Part shown: piece by piece, positions 19,803 through 29,414 of the stretch
Numbering within the stretch: position 1 is the stretch's first letter
How the letters are laid out: every line of letters starts with the position of its first letter
NCBI RefSeq assembly: GCF_022662495.1
Contig: NZ_JAKPBU010000001.1
Coordinates: 1-64,000 of the forward strand
Length of the DNA stretch: 64,000 nt
DNA from: Lysobacter sp. M2-1
GTDB taxonomy: Bacteria; Pseudomonadota; Gammaproteobacteria; Xanthomonadales; Xanthomonadaceae
Direction: 5' to 3'
Made by a program: the position numbers and the translations under genes
Notes under the pieces: model-generated
Database searches by the model: none
What the model saw: only the letters and a program-made list of their open reading frames with translations
What the model was told of the DNA's origin: nothing

Positions 19803-21073
19803 GCGTCGGCCAGGACCGCGTTCGCGCGTTTGCGGCTCCCGCACTCGATGACCTGCTGCGCCCGCTCCAGGGCTGCGGCAAGGTCCGCCCTCAGGTCCTC
19901 CAACGCCTCGATGCCCACCGACAGGCGCAGCAGTCCGTCGGAAATGCCGGCTGCCGCACGCGCCTCCGGCGTCATCGCCGCGTGGGTCATCGTGGCCGGA
20001 TGCGCGATCAAGCTTTCCACGCCGCCGAGCGATTCGGCCAGGGTGAAGCACTGCAGGCCTTCGACGAAGGCGCGCACCGCCTGCTCTTCGACCGCCGGCT
20101 CGCCGCCGCGCAATTCGACGCTCAGCATCGCACCAAAGCCGTGCTGCTGGCGCGCGGCCAGTGCATGCTGCGGATGCGAGGCCAGGCCCGGGAAGTAGAC
20201 CTTCGCCACCGCCGGGTGTGCCTCGAGCTGCTGTGCGATCGCCGCGGCGTTTTCCTGATGCACGCGCAGGCGCGCGTCCAGGGTGCGCAGGCCGCGCAAG
20301 GTCAGGAAGGCGTCGAAAGGCGAGGCGGTCAGCCCCAGGCAGTTGGCCCACCAGGTGAACTGTTCGTGCAACTCCGCGGTCTTCGCCACCACCGCGCCGC
20401 CGACCACATCGCTATGCCCGTTGATGTACTTGGTGGTGGAGTGGACGACCACGTCCGCGTCGAAGTCGGCGATCGGCGCCTGCAACGCGGGCGAGAGGAA
20501 GGTGTTGTCCACCACCGCGAGGGCACCGGCCTTGTGCGCAGCCTCGATCACGAAGCGCAGATCGGTGATGCGCAGCAGCGGATTGCTCGGGGTCTCGATC
20601 CACACCAGCTTGGGACCGCGGCCGTCATCGCCGGGGCGCAGCGCGGCGGCGAGTGCGCGCGGATCGGTGAGGTCGACGGTGACCAGCTCGAAGGCATCCT
20701 TGGCCGCGAGCGCGTTGAACAGCCGCCAACTGCCGCCGTAGCAGTCGTGCGGCACCACCAGCCGGTCGCCCGGCTGCAGCAGTGCCTGCAGGATCAGGGT
20801 GATCGCGCCCATCCCGGTTGCGGTGACCACGCCGCCCACGCCGCCTTCCAGCTCGGCAAGGGCTTCGCCGAGCAGGTCACGGGTGGGGTTTCCGCTGCGG
20901 GTGTAGTCGTACTGGCGCTTCTGGTTGAAGCCGGCGAAGCTGAAATTGCTCGACAGCACCAGTGGCGGCGTGACCGCGCCGAAGGCGGTGTCGCGGTCTA
21001 TGCCGGCGCGCACCGCGCGTGTGGCGCGACGACAGTCGCCGGGGGCAGTCGTTCCGTTGGATCCAGGGCTCAT
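19799..21073 (-). CDS. metB: Cystathionine gamma-synthase or O-acylhomoserine sulfhydrylase
   Basis: PLP enzyme of the Cys/Met metabolism family, 424 residues, joining O-acylhomoserine to cysteine (or sulfide). The PLP lysine is K215 in HSTTKYINGHSD. Other family segments are YTRSGNPTRDLLG and LVWIETPSNPLLR. The start at 21073 gives a short N-terminal extension before the conserved RAVRAGID segment. Gene order metX-metB-hom supports trans-sulfuration, but direct sulfhydrylation cannot be excluded from sequence. It overlaps both neighbours by four bases. Confidence 0.92.
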   Translation of the reverse strand: MSPGSNGTTAPGDCRRATRAVRAGIDRDTAFGAVTPPLVLSSNFSFAGFNQKRQYDYTRSGNPTRDLLGEALAELEGGVGGVVTATGMGAITLILQALLQPGDRLVVPHDCYGGSWRLFNALAAKDAFELVTVDLTDPRALAAALRPGDDGRGPKLVWIETPSNPLLRITDLRFVIEAAHKAGALAVVDNTFLSPALQAPIADFDADVVVHSTTKYINGHSDVVGGAVVAKTAELHEQFTWWANCLGLTASPFDAFLTLRGLRTLDARLRVHQENAAAIAQQLEAHPAVAKVYFPGLASHPQHALAARQQHGFGAMLSVELRGGEPAVEEQAVRAFVEGLQCFTLAESLGGVESLIAHPATMTHAAMTPEARAAAGISDGLLRLSVGIEALEDLRADLAAALERAQQVIECGSRKRANAVLADA

Positions 21074-22125
21074 GGGGCAACTCCAGCAGTGGTTTCGCGC
21101 AACGCGGCGCCGAGCAGCGCATCGATGCGATCGGTTTCCTTGAGAAAAGCGTCGTGTCCATAGCGCGAGCGCAGCACGCGCAGCCGGCCATGCAGGCCCA
21201 GGCCCTCGACCAGCGCCACCGCGTCGGACAGCGGCACCAGGCGATCGCCTTCCACCGCGATGACGGTCGTGGGAATGCGGATCTGGCGTGGATCGACCCG
21301 GTGCAGGTCGATCGATTCGGACAGACGCAGCCAGGCAGTGGCGGAGATCCGCGCCACGAAGCGTTCGCCGGCGGCTTCGAGATAGTCCTCCGCGGCGACG
21401 CGCACCCGGCCGTTTTCGAGTACCGGCGCGGCATCGAAGCGTTCGCCGAATTCCTCCGGCGTGCGGTAGCTGAGCATCGCGAACTGGCGCGCGAGCGACA
21501 GGCCATGCGCGTCGCCACCCTGGTGCTGGCCCAGACCCACCGCCTTGCGCTGCAGGGCACGCCACGCCGCCGCGTAGGGGTGCGCGCGATGCGCGCCGCT
21601 GACCGCCACCAGCCGCTGCAGGCGCGCAGGATGCCGGGCGGCGAACTGCAGGCCTACGAGCGCGCCATAGGAATAGCCCACGAACGCCCTGAGCCGCTCG
21701 ATGCCGAGCGCGTCCAACAGCAGGGCGATCGCGTCGGCCTGGTCGGCGGTGTCGATCGGTGCATCGAGACCGCCATCCGCGCCGACATAGTCGAAGGAAA
21801 GCAGGCGGAATGCGCGCGGGTCGAGCGCGCGCCCGGCATCGAGCAGCCCCTGCGCCCAGCCCGGCGCGGGATCGGCCGCATTCGCAGCGACGTGACGATG
21901 CGCGGAGATGCCGCCGGCAATCAGCAGTACCGGCGCATCCTCCGCTCCGACGATTTCATAGGCGATCTGCAGCCTGCGCCTGCCGGCATGACGTGTGGCC
22001 AGCGCTGCATCCACGCTGCCGCGGCGCACCCGAATGGCGTCGTTCTCGACCTGCGTCGCCCACGCAGGCACGTGCGGCTGCGGTTCGGCGTGGTGGAGCG
22101 CGGCAGTGGTGTCGACCAACGTCAT
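21070..22125 (-). CDS. metX: Homoserine O-acyltransferase, MetX type
   Basis: Alpha/beta hydrolase-fold acyltransferase, 351 residues, that activates homoserine for methionine synthesis. The nucleophile Ser 152 is in FVGYSYGALVGLQ, with the acid in EGDRLVP and the His in SRYGHDAFLKE. MetX proteins use acetyl- or succinyl-CoA; several proteobacterial MetX proteins have been shown to be succinyltransferases, so the acyl donor is left open. ATG 22125 is preferred over upstream codons because those would run into the riboswitch. It is first gene of the operon and is preceded by a SAM-I riboswitch. Confidence 0.92.
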   Translation of the reverse strand: MTLVDTTAALHHAEPQPHVPAWATQVENDAIRVRRGSVDAALATRHAGRRRLQIAYEIVGAEDAPVLLIAGGISAHRHVAANAADPAPGWAQGLLDAGRALDPRAFRLLSFDYVGADGGLDAPIDTADQADAIALLLDALGIERLRAFVGYSYGALVGLQFAARHPARLQRLVAVSGAHRAHPYAAAWRALQRKAVGLGQHQGGDAHGLSLARQFAMLSYRTPEEFGERFDAAPVLENGRVRVAAEDYLEAAGERFVARISATAWLRLSESIDLHRVDPRQIRIPTTVIAVEGDRLVPLSDAVALVEGLGLHGRLRVLRSRYGHDAFLKETDRIDALLGAALRETTAGVAP

Positions 22126-22189
22126 GGCGGGTTCCCGGGGCTTGTGCGGCCATCGGGAAATCGCGGGGCTTGCCGGAAGTGCCCTCGCG

Positions 22190-22219
22190 GGGCGGAAGCG
22201 CCCGCCTGCAGCGCAGGCG
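22190..22219 (-). promoter_or_regulatory. Hairpins between SAM riboswitch and metX
   Basis: On the transcript, CGCCTGC-GCT-GCAGGCG (22219-22203) and GGGCG-CTTC-CGCCC (22203-22190) form two adjacent strong stems that share a base. They lie just downstream of the aptamer and may be the expression platform. No T-run follows, so translational or Rho-linked control is more likely than intrinsic termination. Confidence 0.5.
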
Positions 22220-22225
22220 TCGCAA

Positions 22226-22353
22226 CCATCTTCCGGTGGACGCTCAGGTCCCCGCAGGATTTGGCACCGCGACGGAAGACGCACCTTGCGGTGGTCTCCA
22301 TCAGGTTGCCCCGGCGTCTTCGGGCCTGTCCCTCAGCCGGTCTCGATGGATGG
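22226..22353 (-). ncRNA. SAM-I (S-box) riboswitch upstream of metX
   Basis: Read on the minus strand, the leader contains the conserved S-box blocks in order: CGAGACCGGCTGAGGGAC, AGGCCC, GGGGCAACC, a P3 stem (GGAGAC with GTCTTCC), GGTGCCAAATCC, and a P4 stem (GGAC with GTCC). The P1 ends CCATC and GATGG pair with the family-typical GGAAGATGG close. These are the universally conserved kink-turn and ligand-contact segments of SAM-I aptamers. Its position before metX-metB-hom fits repression of methionine synthesis by S-adenosylmethionine. Confidence 0.92.
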
Positions 22354-22460
22354 AGCGAGCTTGCCGGCGCTCGCAGCAAATGTCAATCGCTTCATGCGCA
22401 TAAAGCGATGACCTTCCCAGACCGGTACCGTCTGCCCATCCGGCTGCGCATACTTGGCGC

Positions 22461-23576
22461 ATGCCAAGACACCTACCAAGACGCCTGCACCCCCTCGTAC
22501 TCGCCCTCGCCACCGTCGCGCTGATGTCGGCGTGCCGGACGGCGCCGCCCATTCAGCCGCCTGCGTCCGCACCATCGACCACGGTCACCGTGCCCGAGCG
22601 GTATGCCTCGCCTGCGTTCGCGGACGAGGAGCTCGACTCGCTGGCGACCTGGACGACCCCGGACGGCCAGACTTGGCTGATCGCCAGCGGCAAGTCGAGC
22701 GATCGCCTGTCGATTTTCGATGCCGACACCGGGACGCGGCTGCGCACGTTCGGTGGCCCGGGCAAGGCCGCCGGCCAGTTCGACCGCCCCAATGGCCTTG
22801 CCGTGTTCGGCGATCTGCTGTTTGTGGTGGAACGGGACAATCATCGCGTGCAGGCGCTGCGCCTGCCCGACTTCCGGCCGGCGGGCATGTTCGGCGAGAA
22901 CATCCTGCGCAGCCCGTACGGGATCTGGCTGCACGAAACCGCGCCGGGCGAGCTGGATGCCTACATCACCGACAGTTTCATGTACGGCGAGCGCTTCGAC
23001 GTGGTGCCGCCGCTGCCGGAACTGTCCCAGCGGGTACGCAGGTTCCGGTTGCAGACCGAGGGCGATGCGGTCGCGGCCGAACCGGCCGGCAGTTTCGGCG
23101 ACACCACGCCCGATGGAGCGCTGCGCATGGTCGAGTCGCTGAGCGGCGATCCGGCCAACGACCGCCTGCTGATCGCGGACGAGGCGACCGCGCCCGGCAA
23201 CCGCGGCTCCAACCTGCGCGAATACACCCTGGCCGGGCGTTTCACAGGCCGCAGCCTGCCCGAAGGCAGTTTCGATGCCGAGGCCGAAGGCGTGGCCCTG
23301 TGGAGCTGTCCGGACGGCAGCGGCTACTGGATCACCGTGGACCAGCTCACGCCGCTCACCCGTTTTCATGTCTTCGATCGCCGCAGCCTGCAGTGGCGTG
23401 CGACCTGGCAGGGCGAGACCACCGCAGATACCGACGGTATCGCCTTACACGCTGCGCCGACCGGCGCGTTCCCGGGCGGCGCGCTGTTCGCCGTGCACCA
23501 GGACAAATCGGTCGTCGCCTTCGACCTGCAGGAGGTCGCGCGCGCATTGCGCCTGCCGGCCAACTGCGTGCATTGA
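22461..23576 (+). CDS. Phytase-like beta-propeller lipoprotein, copy 2
   Basis: A 371-residue paralog of the protein at 17516-18661. The lipobox ends at Cys 25 (VALMSAC). The altered active-site strand reads LDSLATW where copy 1 has IDSPASW, so the Pro of the phytase DDPAIW motif is also lost. The NHL-like segment QFDRPNGLAV with VVERDNHRVQAL is well conserved, as is the ending ADTDGIALHA. Cellular role is presumed outer-membrane lipoprotein hydrolase, possibly on inositol phosphates, but catalytic competence is doubtful. It is divergent from the metX operon and directly followed by the M23 peptidase gene. Confidence 0.78.
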   Translation: MPRHLPRRLHPLVLALATVALMSACRTAPPIQPPASAPSTTVTVPERYASPAFADEELDSLATWTTPDGQTWLIASGKSSDRLSIFDADTGTRLRTFGGPGKAAGQFDRPNGLAVFGDLLFVVERDNHRVQALRLPDFRPAGMFGENILRSPYGIWLHETAPGELDAYITDSFMYGERFDVVPPLPELSQRVRRFRLQTEGDAVAAEPAGSFGDTTPDGALRMVESLSGDPANDRLLIADEATAPGNRGSNLREYTLAGRFTGRSLPEGSFDAEAEGVALWSCPDGSGYWITVDQLTPLTRFHVFDRRSLQWRATWQGETTADTDGIALHAAPTGAFPGGALFAVHQDKSVVAFDLQEVARALRLPANCVH

Positions 23577-23581
23577 ACGCG

Positions 23582-24514
23582 ATGCGCGCGCGCCTGCTGC
23601 CGCTGGCCATGCTCCTGACCCTGTGCGCCGCCGGCGCCCAGGCCGGCAAGGTCTACAAGTGGAAGGACAGCAACGGCATCGTCCATTACGGCGACCGCCC
23701 GCCGGCCGCGAGCACGGCCGCACGCGAGCTCACGGTGATCCCCTTCCGCGCCGAACCTGGCGCCCTGGTGCGGCTGCGCCTGACCCAGGAAGGCGGCCAG
23801 TACCTTGCCTGGGTGGACAACGCGCTGGCCGGGCCGGTCGAGGTACGCCTGGACTTCGGCCGCAGCAGCAACGTCCGCGGCGAGCCGCAGCTGCCGGCGC
23901 GCGCCACGGTGCCCGGCAGCGGTAATGCGTTGGTGGCGCGGATCGTCGGCGTCGACCCGGCCCGCAATGGCGATTTCGAACTGCGGCTGGACGCGGTGCC
24001 CGGCAAGCCGGGGGCCACGCCGCGCGACGTCGAATACGTCTTCCCCCTGCTCACCCGCGACCTGCGCGTCGACCAGGGATATGGCGGCAGCTACAGCCAC
24101 AACGACGCGCAGAACCACTACGCGGTCGACTTCGCCGCGCCGATCGGCACCGACGTGGTGGCCGCGCGTGACGGCGTGGTGATGCAGGTGGAGAACGACT
24201 TCGACCAGGCCGGCCTGAACCGCGAGAAGCTCGGCGGCCGCGCCAACTTCGTGCGCATCGTGCACGACGACGGCACCATGGCGCTGTATGCGCACCTGCG
24301 CGAGAACGGGGTGATGGTGCGCATGGGCCAGCGCGTGCGCGCCGGCCAGCTGATCGGGCGCTCGGGCAATACCGGCTTTACCAGCGGCCCGCACCTGCAC
24401 TTCGCACTGCAGGTCAATCGCGGGATGCAGTTGGTATCCATCCCGTTCCGCATGTTCAGCCCGCACGGCATCCTGCGTTTTGGCGAGAGCCGTGCCGGGG
24501 CCGGGCATCGGTAG
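23582..24514 (+). CDS. DUF4124 and M23 family metallopeptidase
   Basis: A 310-residue secreted protein. A signal peptide (MRARLLPLAMLLTLCAAGAQA) is followed at once by a DUF4124 domain with VYKWKDSNGIVHYGDRPP, then a linker region, and a C-terminal M23 (LytM-like) domain. Zinc ligands are visible as H179 and D183 in NHYAVDFAAP and H273 in GPHLHFAL. M23 enzymes cut peptidoglycan cross-links, and some are inactive activators of amidases; the ligands here are intact. It starts five bases after the phytase-like gene, so the two are probably co-transcribed. Confidence 0.88.
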   Translation: MRARLLPLAMLLTLCAAGAQAGKVYKWKDSNGIVHYGDRPPAASTAARELTVIPFRAEPGALVRLRLTQEGGQYLAWVDNALAGPVEVRLDFGRSSNVRGEPQLPARATVPGSGNALVARIVGVDPARNGDFELRLDAVPGKPGATPRDVEYVFPLLTRDLRVDQGYGGSYSHNDAQNHYAVDFAAPIGTDVVAARDGVVMQVENDFDQAGLNREKLGGRANFVRIVHDDGTMALYAHLRENGVMVRMGQRVRAGQLIGRSGNTGFTSGPHLHFALQVNRGMQLVSIPFRMFSPHGILRFGESRAGAGHR

Positions 24515-24586
24515 ACGCCAAACCCGCGTCGCGAGCTGATAACGCCGTCGTCGGCACGCCGGACGGGCGTCTGCCCGCGGCTCGCC

Positions 24587-24592
24587 TATAAT
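24587..24592 (+). promoter_or_regulatory. Consensus -10 element of prfC
   Basis: TATAAT, identical to the sigma-70 consensus, lies 47 bases before the prfC ATG in the 125-base gap. No clear -35 hexamer is visible 16-18 bases upstream. Confidence 0.6.
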
Positions 24593-24639
24593 TTCCGCCC
24601 TCTCCGCCCCCTTCCCGCGCCCGCCCGGGCGCCCTCGCC

Positions 24640-26262
24640 ATGTCCGCTGCACTCAAATCAGACGTCGCCAGCGAAGCCGCGCGCCGCCGCACCTTCGCCA
24701 TCATCTCGCACCCCGACGCCGGCAAGACCACGCTGACCGAGAAGCTGCTGCTGTTCGGAGGCGCCATCCAGATGGCCGGGTCCGTCAAGGGCCGCAAGGC
24801 CGCGCGCCACGCCACCTCGGACTGGATGGCGCTGGAAAAGGAACGCGGCATCTCGGTGACCAGCTCGGTGATGCAGTTCCCTTACGAGGGTCGCGTCGTC
24901 AATCTGCTCGACACCCCCGGCCATGCCGATTTCGGTGAGGACACCTATCGCGTGCTGACCGCGGTGGATTCAGCGCTGATGGTGATCGACGTGGCCAAGG
25001 GCGTGGAGGAACGCACGATCAAGCTGATGGAAGTGTGCCGCCTGCGCGATACGCCGATCATGAGCTTCATCAACAAGCTCGACCGCGAGGGCAAGCCGCC
25101 GATCGACCTGCTGGACGAAGTGGAAAGCGTGCTCGGCATCCAGTGCGCGCCGATCACCTGGCCCATCGGCATGGGCCAGCGGCTCAAGGGCGTGGTCCAC
25201 CTGCTCACCGGCGAGGTGCATCTGTACGAGGCGGGCCGCAATTTCACCCGCCAGGACTCCACCATCTTCGCCTCGATCGACGATCCGGCTCTCGAGGCCA
25301 GGATCGGCGGCGCCGACATGCTGGCCGAACTGCGCGACGAACTGGAGCTGGTCCAGGGCGCATCGCATCCGTTCGACAAGGCGAAATACCTGGCCGGCGA
25401 ACAGACGCCGGTGTTCTTCGGCTCGGCGGTGAACAACTTCGGCGTGCAGCTGCTGCTCGACTTCTTCGTCGAACACGCGCCCGCGCCGCGGCCGCGCGAA
25501 ACCACCACCCGCGATGTACACCCGGACGAGAACCGGCTGACCGGCTTCGTGTTCAAGATCCAGGCCAACATGGATCCGCAGCACCGCGACCGGGTCGCGT
25601 TCATGCGCGTGTGCTCTGGCCGCTTCAGCGCCGGAATGAAGGCGTTTCACGTGCGCAGCGGCAAGGAAGTCAAGCTGGCCAATGCGCTGACCTTCATGGC
25701 CAGCGACCGCGAGATCGCAGAGAGCGCCTGGCCCGGGGATGTGATCGGCATCCACAACCACGGCACCATCTCGATCGGCGATAGCTTCAGCGAAGGCGAG
25801 GCGCTTAACTTTACCGGCATCCCCAACTTCGCCCCGGAACTGTTCCGGCGCGCGCGCCTGCGCGACCCGCTCAAGCTCAAGCAGCTGCAGAAGGGGCTGG
25901 CGCAGCTGAGCGAAGAGGGCGCCACCCAGTTCTTCAAGCCGCTGATGTCCAACGACCTGATCCTGGGCGCGGTCGGAGTGCTGCAGTTCGACGTTGTCGC
26001 CTACCGGCTCAAGGACGAATACGGCGTGGACGCCAGCTTCGAACCCGTACAGGTGGCGACCGCGCGCTGGATCCGCTGCGACAACCCGAAGAAGCTCGAG
26101 GAATTCCGCGACAAACACGCGATGAACCTGGCCATCGATGCCGCCGGCCAGCTGGTCTATCTCGCCCCGACGCGCGTCAATCTCCAGCTCGCGGAGGAAC
26201 GTGCAGCGGACGTGCTGTTCCTGGCCACGCGCGAGCATGCGCATGCGGTGGCCGTGGACTGA
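24640..26262 (+). CDS. prfC: Peptide chain release factor 3
   Basis: Class II release factor, a GTPase that recycles RF1 and RF2 from the ribosome after peptide release. The 540-residue protein has G1 HPDAGKTT at residues 24-31, G3 [11 protein letters not shown] near residue 90, and G4 NKLDRE near 144, with the PrfC C-terminal domain. Length is normal. It is a single gene with a good -10 element. Confidence 0.97.
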   Translation: MSAALKSDVASEAARRRTFAIISHPDAGKTTLTEKLLLFGGAIQMAGSVKGRKAARHATSDWMALEKERGISVTSSVMQFPYEGRVVNLLDTPGHADFGEDTYRVLTAVDSALMVIDVAKGVEERTIKLMEVCRLRDTPIMSFINKLDREGKPPIDLLDEVESVLGIQCAPITWPIGMGQRLKGVVHLLTGEVHLYEAGRNFTRQDSTIFASIDDPALEARIGGADMLAELRDELELVQGASHPFDKAKYLAGEQTPVFFGSAVNNFGVQLLLDFFVEHAPAPRPRETTTRDVHPDENRLTGFVFKIQANMDPQHRDRVAFMRVCSGRFSAGMKAFHVRSGKEVKLANALTFMASDREIAESAWPGDVIGIHNHGTISIGDSFSEGEALNFTGIPNFAPELFRRARLRDPLKLKQLQKGLAQLSEEGATQFFKPLMSNDLILGAVGVLQFDVVAYRLKDEYGVDASFEPVQVATARWIRCDNPKKLEEFRDKHAMNLAIDAAGQLVYLAPTRVNLQLAEERAADVLFLATREHAHAVAVD

Positions 26263-26283
26263 AGCGATGGCCAGATTGAGACG

Positions 26284-26985
26284 GTGCGCGTTCCGAGCAA
26301 ACACTCCGTGACGAACGGGCATGGTGCCGATGTGGACACATCCGCCGCATCCACTTCATTGGCCACGTCCGAGCGCGAGAACGCGGCGACCGCGGCCGCC
26401 GGTCTCGCCGCCGCCGCCCTCGCAGCGCTCGTGCTCATCGCGATCGGCCTGCGCCAGGCCGACGGCTGGCGGCTTGCGGCGGCGCTGGTGTTCGGCCTGT
26501 CGCTGTGCGCGCTGCACCTGGCTTCGACCCTGTACCACGCAGCGTCCGAGCCGGCCACCAAGGCACAGCTGAAGCTGTTCGATCACTGCGCGATCTACCT
26601 GCTGATCGCCGGAACCTACACCCCTTTCACCCTGATCGGCCTGCGCGGACCGCTGGGATGGAAACTGTTCGTCGCGATCTGGTCGCTGGCAGCACTGGGC
26701 GTGGTGTTCAAGCTGTTCTCGAAGGGCCGCCTGCGCCTGCTGTCGACCTTCATCTACGTGGCCATGGGCTGGCTGGTGATTCTGGCGATCAGGCCGGTCA
26801 TGGCCGCACTCGATACCTGGACCTTCGGCTGGGTGCTCGCCGGCGGCATCGCCTATACCGCCGGAACACTGTTCTACCATCGTCCCCGGATGCCGCATTC
26901 GCATGCAATCTGGCATCTGTTCGTGATCGCCGGCGGCGTCTGCCATTTCGTCGCAGTGCTGGCGCAGGTCAGCGCGCCCAGCTGA
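26284..26985 (+). CDS. Hemolysin III (TrhA/YqfA) family membrane protein
   Basis: A 233-residue integral membrane protein with about seven helices. Family hallmarks are LHLASTLYHAAS near residue 80, LLIAGTYTPFTL, and the C-terminal HSHAIWHLFVIAGGVCHF, whose His residues belong to the predicted metal site of the PAQR/CREST superfamily. Despite the name, most members are not toxins and their role is unsettled. GTG 26284 gives a 30-residue hydrophilic tail before the first helix. A later start, such as GTG 26308, is possible, as no strong ribosome site decides. Confidence 0.87.
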   Translation: MRVPSKHSVTNGHGADVDTSAASTSLATSERENAATAAAGLAAAALAALVLIAIGLRQADGWRLAAALVFGLSLCALHLASTLYHAASEPATKAQLKLFDHCAIYLLIAGTYTPFTLIGLRGPLGWKLFVAIWSLAALGVVFKLFSKGRLRLLSTFIYVAMGWLVILAIRPVMAALDTWTFGWVLAGGIAYTAGTLFYHRPRMPHSHAIWHLFVIAGGVCHFVAVLAQVSAPS

Positions 26986-27061
26986 ATGCTCGCTTGAAGT
27001 TTCACCGGCGCTTTACCGCGCTGCGTCGAAGGTGGAGGTCTTCGCGAGCCTCCGAGCGCCC

Positions 27062-29023
27062 ATGAACGACCCGACCGCCTCGCGCGCCCGCATGCAACTC
27101 GATGCGCTCCGGCGTCATCCGGTACGCACCGCATTCGGCCTGTTTCTGCTCGGCCTGCTGATCGTGATCCTGCTCTGGGACTGGAACTGGCTGCGCGGGC
27201 CGGTCGAGCGCATCGTGCAGGCGCGCACCGACCGCGAGTTCGACATCGGCGGCGACCTCGACGTGGGCCTGGGCCGCGTCACCAGCGTGCGCATGGACGC
27301 GGTCCGCTTCGGCAATGCTCCATGGTCGACGCAGGGCGACATGGCCACCAGCGACCGGGTCGAGTTCAAGTTCGAACTCTTCCCCGCCCTCTTCCGCCGC
27401 GATTTCCGCATCCCCGACCTGCGGCTGAACCGGCCGCGGTTGCGGCTCGAACTCGGGCCCGATGGCAAGGGCAACTGGGTCTTCGGCGAACCGGGCGGCA
27501 GGCAACCGCAGTTCCGCAGCCTGTGGGTCGACGACGGCCGCCTGCAATACCTCGACGCCAAGGGCAAGACCGACATCGATATCGCGGTCGCGAGCAGGCC
27601 CGCGGGCAAGGCCGGTGGACGTCCGCCCATCGGGGTGGAGGGAAGCGGACGTTGGAAGGGCAATCCGTTCACTCTCGAAGGCACGGCGGAATCGCCGCTG
27701 GAACTGCGCGATCGCGAACAGCCCTATCGCATCGATCTGCGCGCCGCGGCGGGCGCCACCCGCGCGCACGCGCGCGGCAACCTGCTCGATCCGCTGCGCT
27801 TCCGGGACTTCGATCTCAAGCTCGCGCTGTCCGGCCAGAACATGGAGGATCTGTATCGGCTGATCGGCGTGGCCCTGCCCCCGACACCGCCCTACTCACT
27901 CGACGGCACGCTCACACGCGCCATCAACAGCCCGTCCAGCAGCACCTGGAAATACGATGGGTTCAGCGGCACGGTCGGCGACAGCGACATAGCCGGGTAC
28001 GCGCATGTGACCACCGGCAAGCGGGTGTTCTTCAAGGGCGATTTCCGTTCGCAGCGGCTGGACTTCGACGACCTCGCGGGCTTCGTCGGCGCCGCACCGC
28101 AGGCCGGCGGCCAGGAAAATACCAACGCCGAACTGCAGGCACTGGCGGCGAAGCAGGCGGCCAGTCCCCGGATCCTGCCCGACACCCCCTACGAACTGGA
28201 CAAACTGCGCGCCATGGACGCCGACGTCCGCCTGCGCGCGACGCGACTGAACGCGCCGTCGCTGCCACTCGACGACATGGACGCGCACCTATACCTGAAA
28301 GATGGCGTGCTGCGCCTGGAACCGCTCAATTTCGGCGTGGCCGGCGGCGACATCCGCTCGACCATCCGCATGAACGCCAGCGAGAGCCCGATCCGCACCG
28401 ATGCCGACATCAAGCTGCGCGGACTCAACCTGGGCAAGCTGATCCCCGATGCGAAACTCACCCAGGACGCGATCGGCAAGATCGGCGGCGACCTCAACAT
28501 CAATGGCACCGGCAATTCCATCGCGAAAATGCTCGGCAGCGCCAATGGCGACATCGCCGTGGGCATGGGCCGCGGCCAGATCAGCAACCTGCTGATGGAG
28601 CTGGCCGGCCTGGACATCGCCGAGGCGCTGAAATTCATGGTCACCAAGGACCGCAAGGTGCCGATCCGCTGCGCCTTCGGCGACTTCGCCGTGCGTGACG
28701 GCATCATGGATGCCCGCGCCATCGCCTTCGACACCACCGACACCATCATCGTCGGCAACGGCCGGATCAGCCTGCGCGACGAGACGCTCGACCTTCGACT
28801 GCGTCCGCGGCCGAAGGACCGTAGCCTGTTCGCGTTCCGCTCGCCACTGCTGGTCGGCGGCACGTTCAAGGATCCATCGTTCCGGCCGGACATGGCGCGC
28901 GTGGGGCTGCGCGGAGCGATCGCACTGACCCTGGGCAGTATCGCGCCGCCAGCCGCGCTCCTGGCTACACTGGAGCTGGGTCCTGGAGAGGACAGCACCT
29001 GTGGAGGCCGTTATGCCAAATGA
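27062..29023 (+). CDS. AsmA family protein
   Basis: A 653-residue inner-membrane-anchored periplasmic protein. One N-terminal membrane helix (FGLFLLGLLIVILLWDWNWL) is followed by a long beta-rich AsmA-type repeat region and a C-terminal AsmA_2 domain with LGSANGDIAVGMGRGQISNLLME. AsmA-like proteins are bridge-type lipid carriers between the membranes. The start at 27062 is preferred over GTG 27032, which would add ten residues without a ribosome site. The last 11 bases overlap the next lipoprotein gene, suggesting an operon. Confidence 0.88.
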   Translation: MNDPTASRARMQLDALRRHPVRTAFGLFLLGLLIVILLWDWNWLRGPVERIVQARTDREFDIGGDLDVGLGRVTSVRMDAVRFGNAPWSTQGDMATSDRVEFKFELFPALFRRDFRIPDLRLNRPRLRLELGPDGKGNWVFGEPGGRQPQFRSLWVDDGRLQYLDAKGKTDIDIAVASRPAGKAGGRPPIGVEGSGRWKGNPFTLEGTAESPLELRDREQPYRIDLRAAAGATRAHARGNLLDPLRFRDFDLKLALSGQNMEDLYRLIGVALPPTPPYSLDGTLTRAINSPSSSTWKYDGFSGTVGDSDIAGYAHVTTGKRVFFKGDFRSQRLDFDDLAGFVGAAPQAGGQENTNAELQALAAKQAASPRILPDTPYELDKLRAMDADVRLRATRLNAPSLPLDDMDAHLYLKDGVLRLEPLNFGVAGGDIRSTIRMNASESPIRTDADIKLRGLNLGKLIPDAKLTQDAIGKIGGDLNINGTGNSIAKMLGSANGDIAVGMGRGQISNLLMELAGLDIAEALKFMVTKDRKVPIRCAFGDFAVRDGIMDARAIAFDTTDTIIVGNGRISLRDETLDLRLRPRPKDRSLFAFRSPLLVGGTFKDPSFRPDMARVGLRGAIALTLGSIAPPAALLATLELGPGEDSTCGGRYAK

Positions 29024-29414
29024 TCGTGTCACCCCCGTCACCGCGCGAATCGCGCTGCGATGCGCCTGTCTGCTGGTGGCCTGGGCTGCAGTGACTGCCT
29101 GCACACCCGGAGACGACACCGCAGCGACGGCGAACCCGCCGACCGATCCGGCCGCGACCATGAATCCGGCCGACCTCAAGGACGTCACCGCCAGCTACCG
29201 CTGCGACCAGGGCCATCGCATCGACATCGTCCGCGACAAGGTCGCGCGCGTGGCGTTGGCCGACGGCAGGGTGGTCAAGATCGAGGCGATCCAGGACAGC
29301 ACGCCGCGTACCTTCATGGACAACGGGTTGACCTTCACGCTGTCGCCGCAGGGCGCCACGCTCGACGATGAAACCGGCCACACCCTGGCCTGCACGCCCG
29401 CACCCAAACCATAG
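29013..29414 (+). CDS. MliC-like small lipoprotein
   Basis: A 133-residue lipoprotein with a lipobox near residue 30 (AAVTACTPG) and a Thr/Ala/Pro linker. The C-terminal domain of about 75 residues resembles the membrane-bound lysozyme inhibitor fold: ASYRCDQGHRIDI at its start and HTLACTP at its end give the paired Cys. Assignment to MliC is tentative, as the Ser/Lys inhibitor residues cannot be confirmed by eye. GGAGG at 29002-29006 decides ATG 29013. The gene overlaps asmA upstream by 11 bases and is overlapped from the opposite strand by the next lipoprotein frame. Confidence 0.7.
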   Translation: MPNDRVTPVTARIALRCACLLVAWAAVTACTPGDDTAATANPPTDPAATMNPADLKDVTASYRCDQGHRIDIVRDKVARVALADGRVVKIEAIQDSTPRTFMDNGLTFTLSPQGATLDDETGHTLACTPAPKP

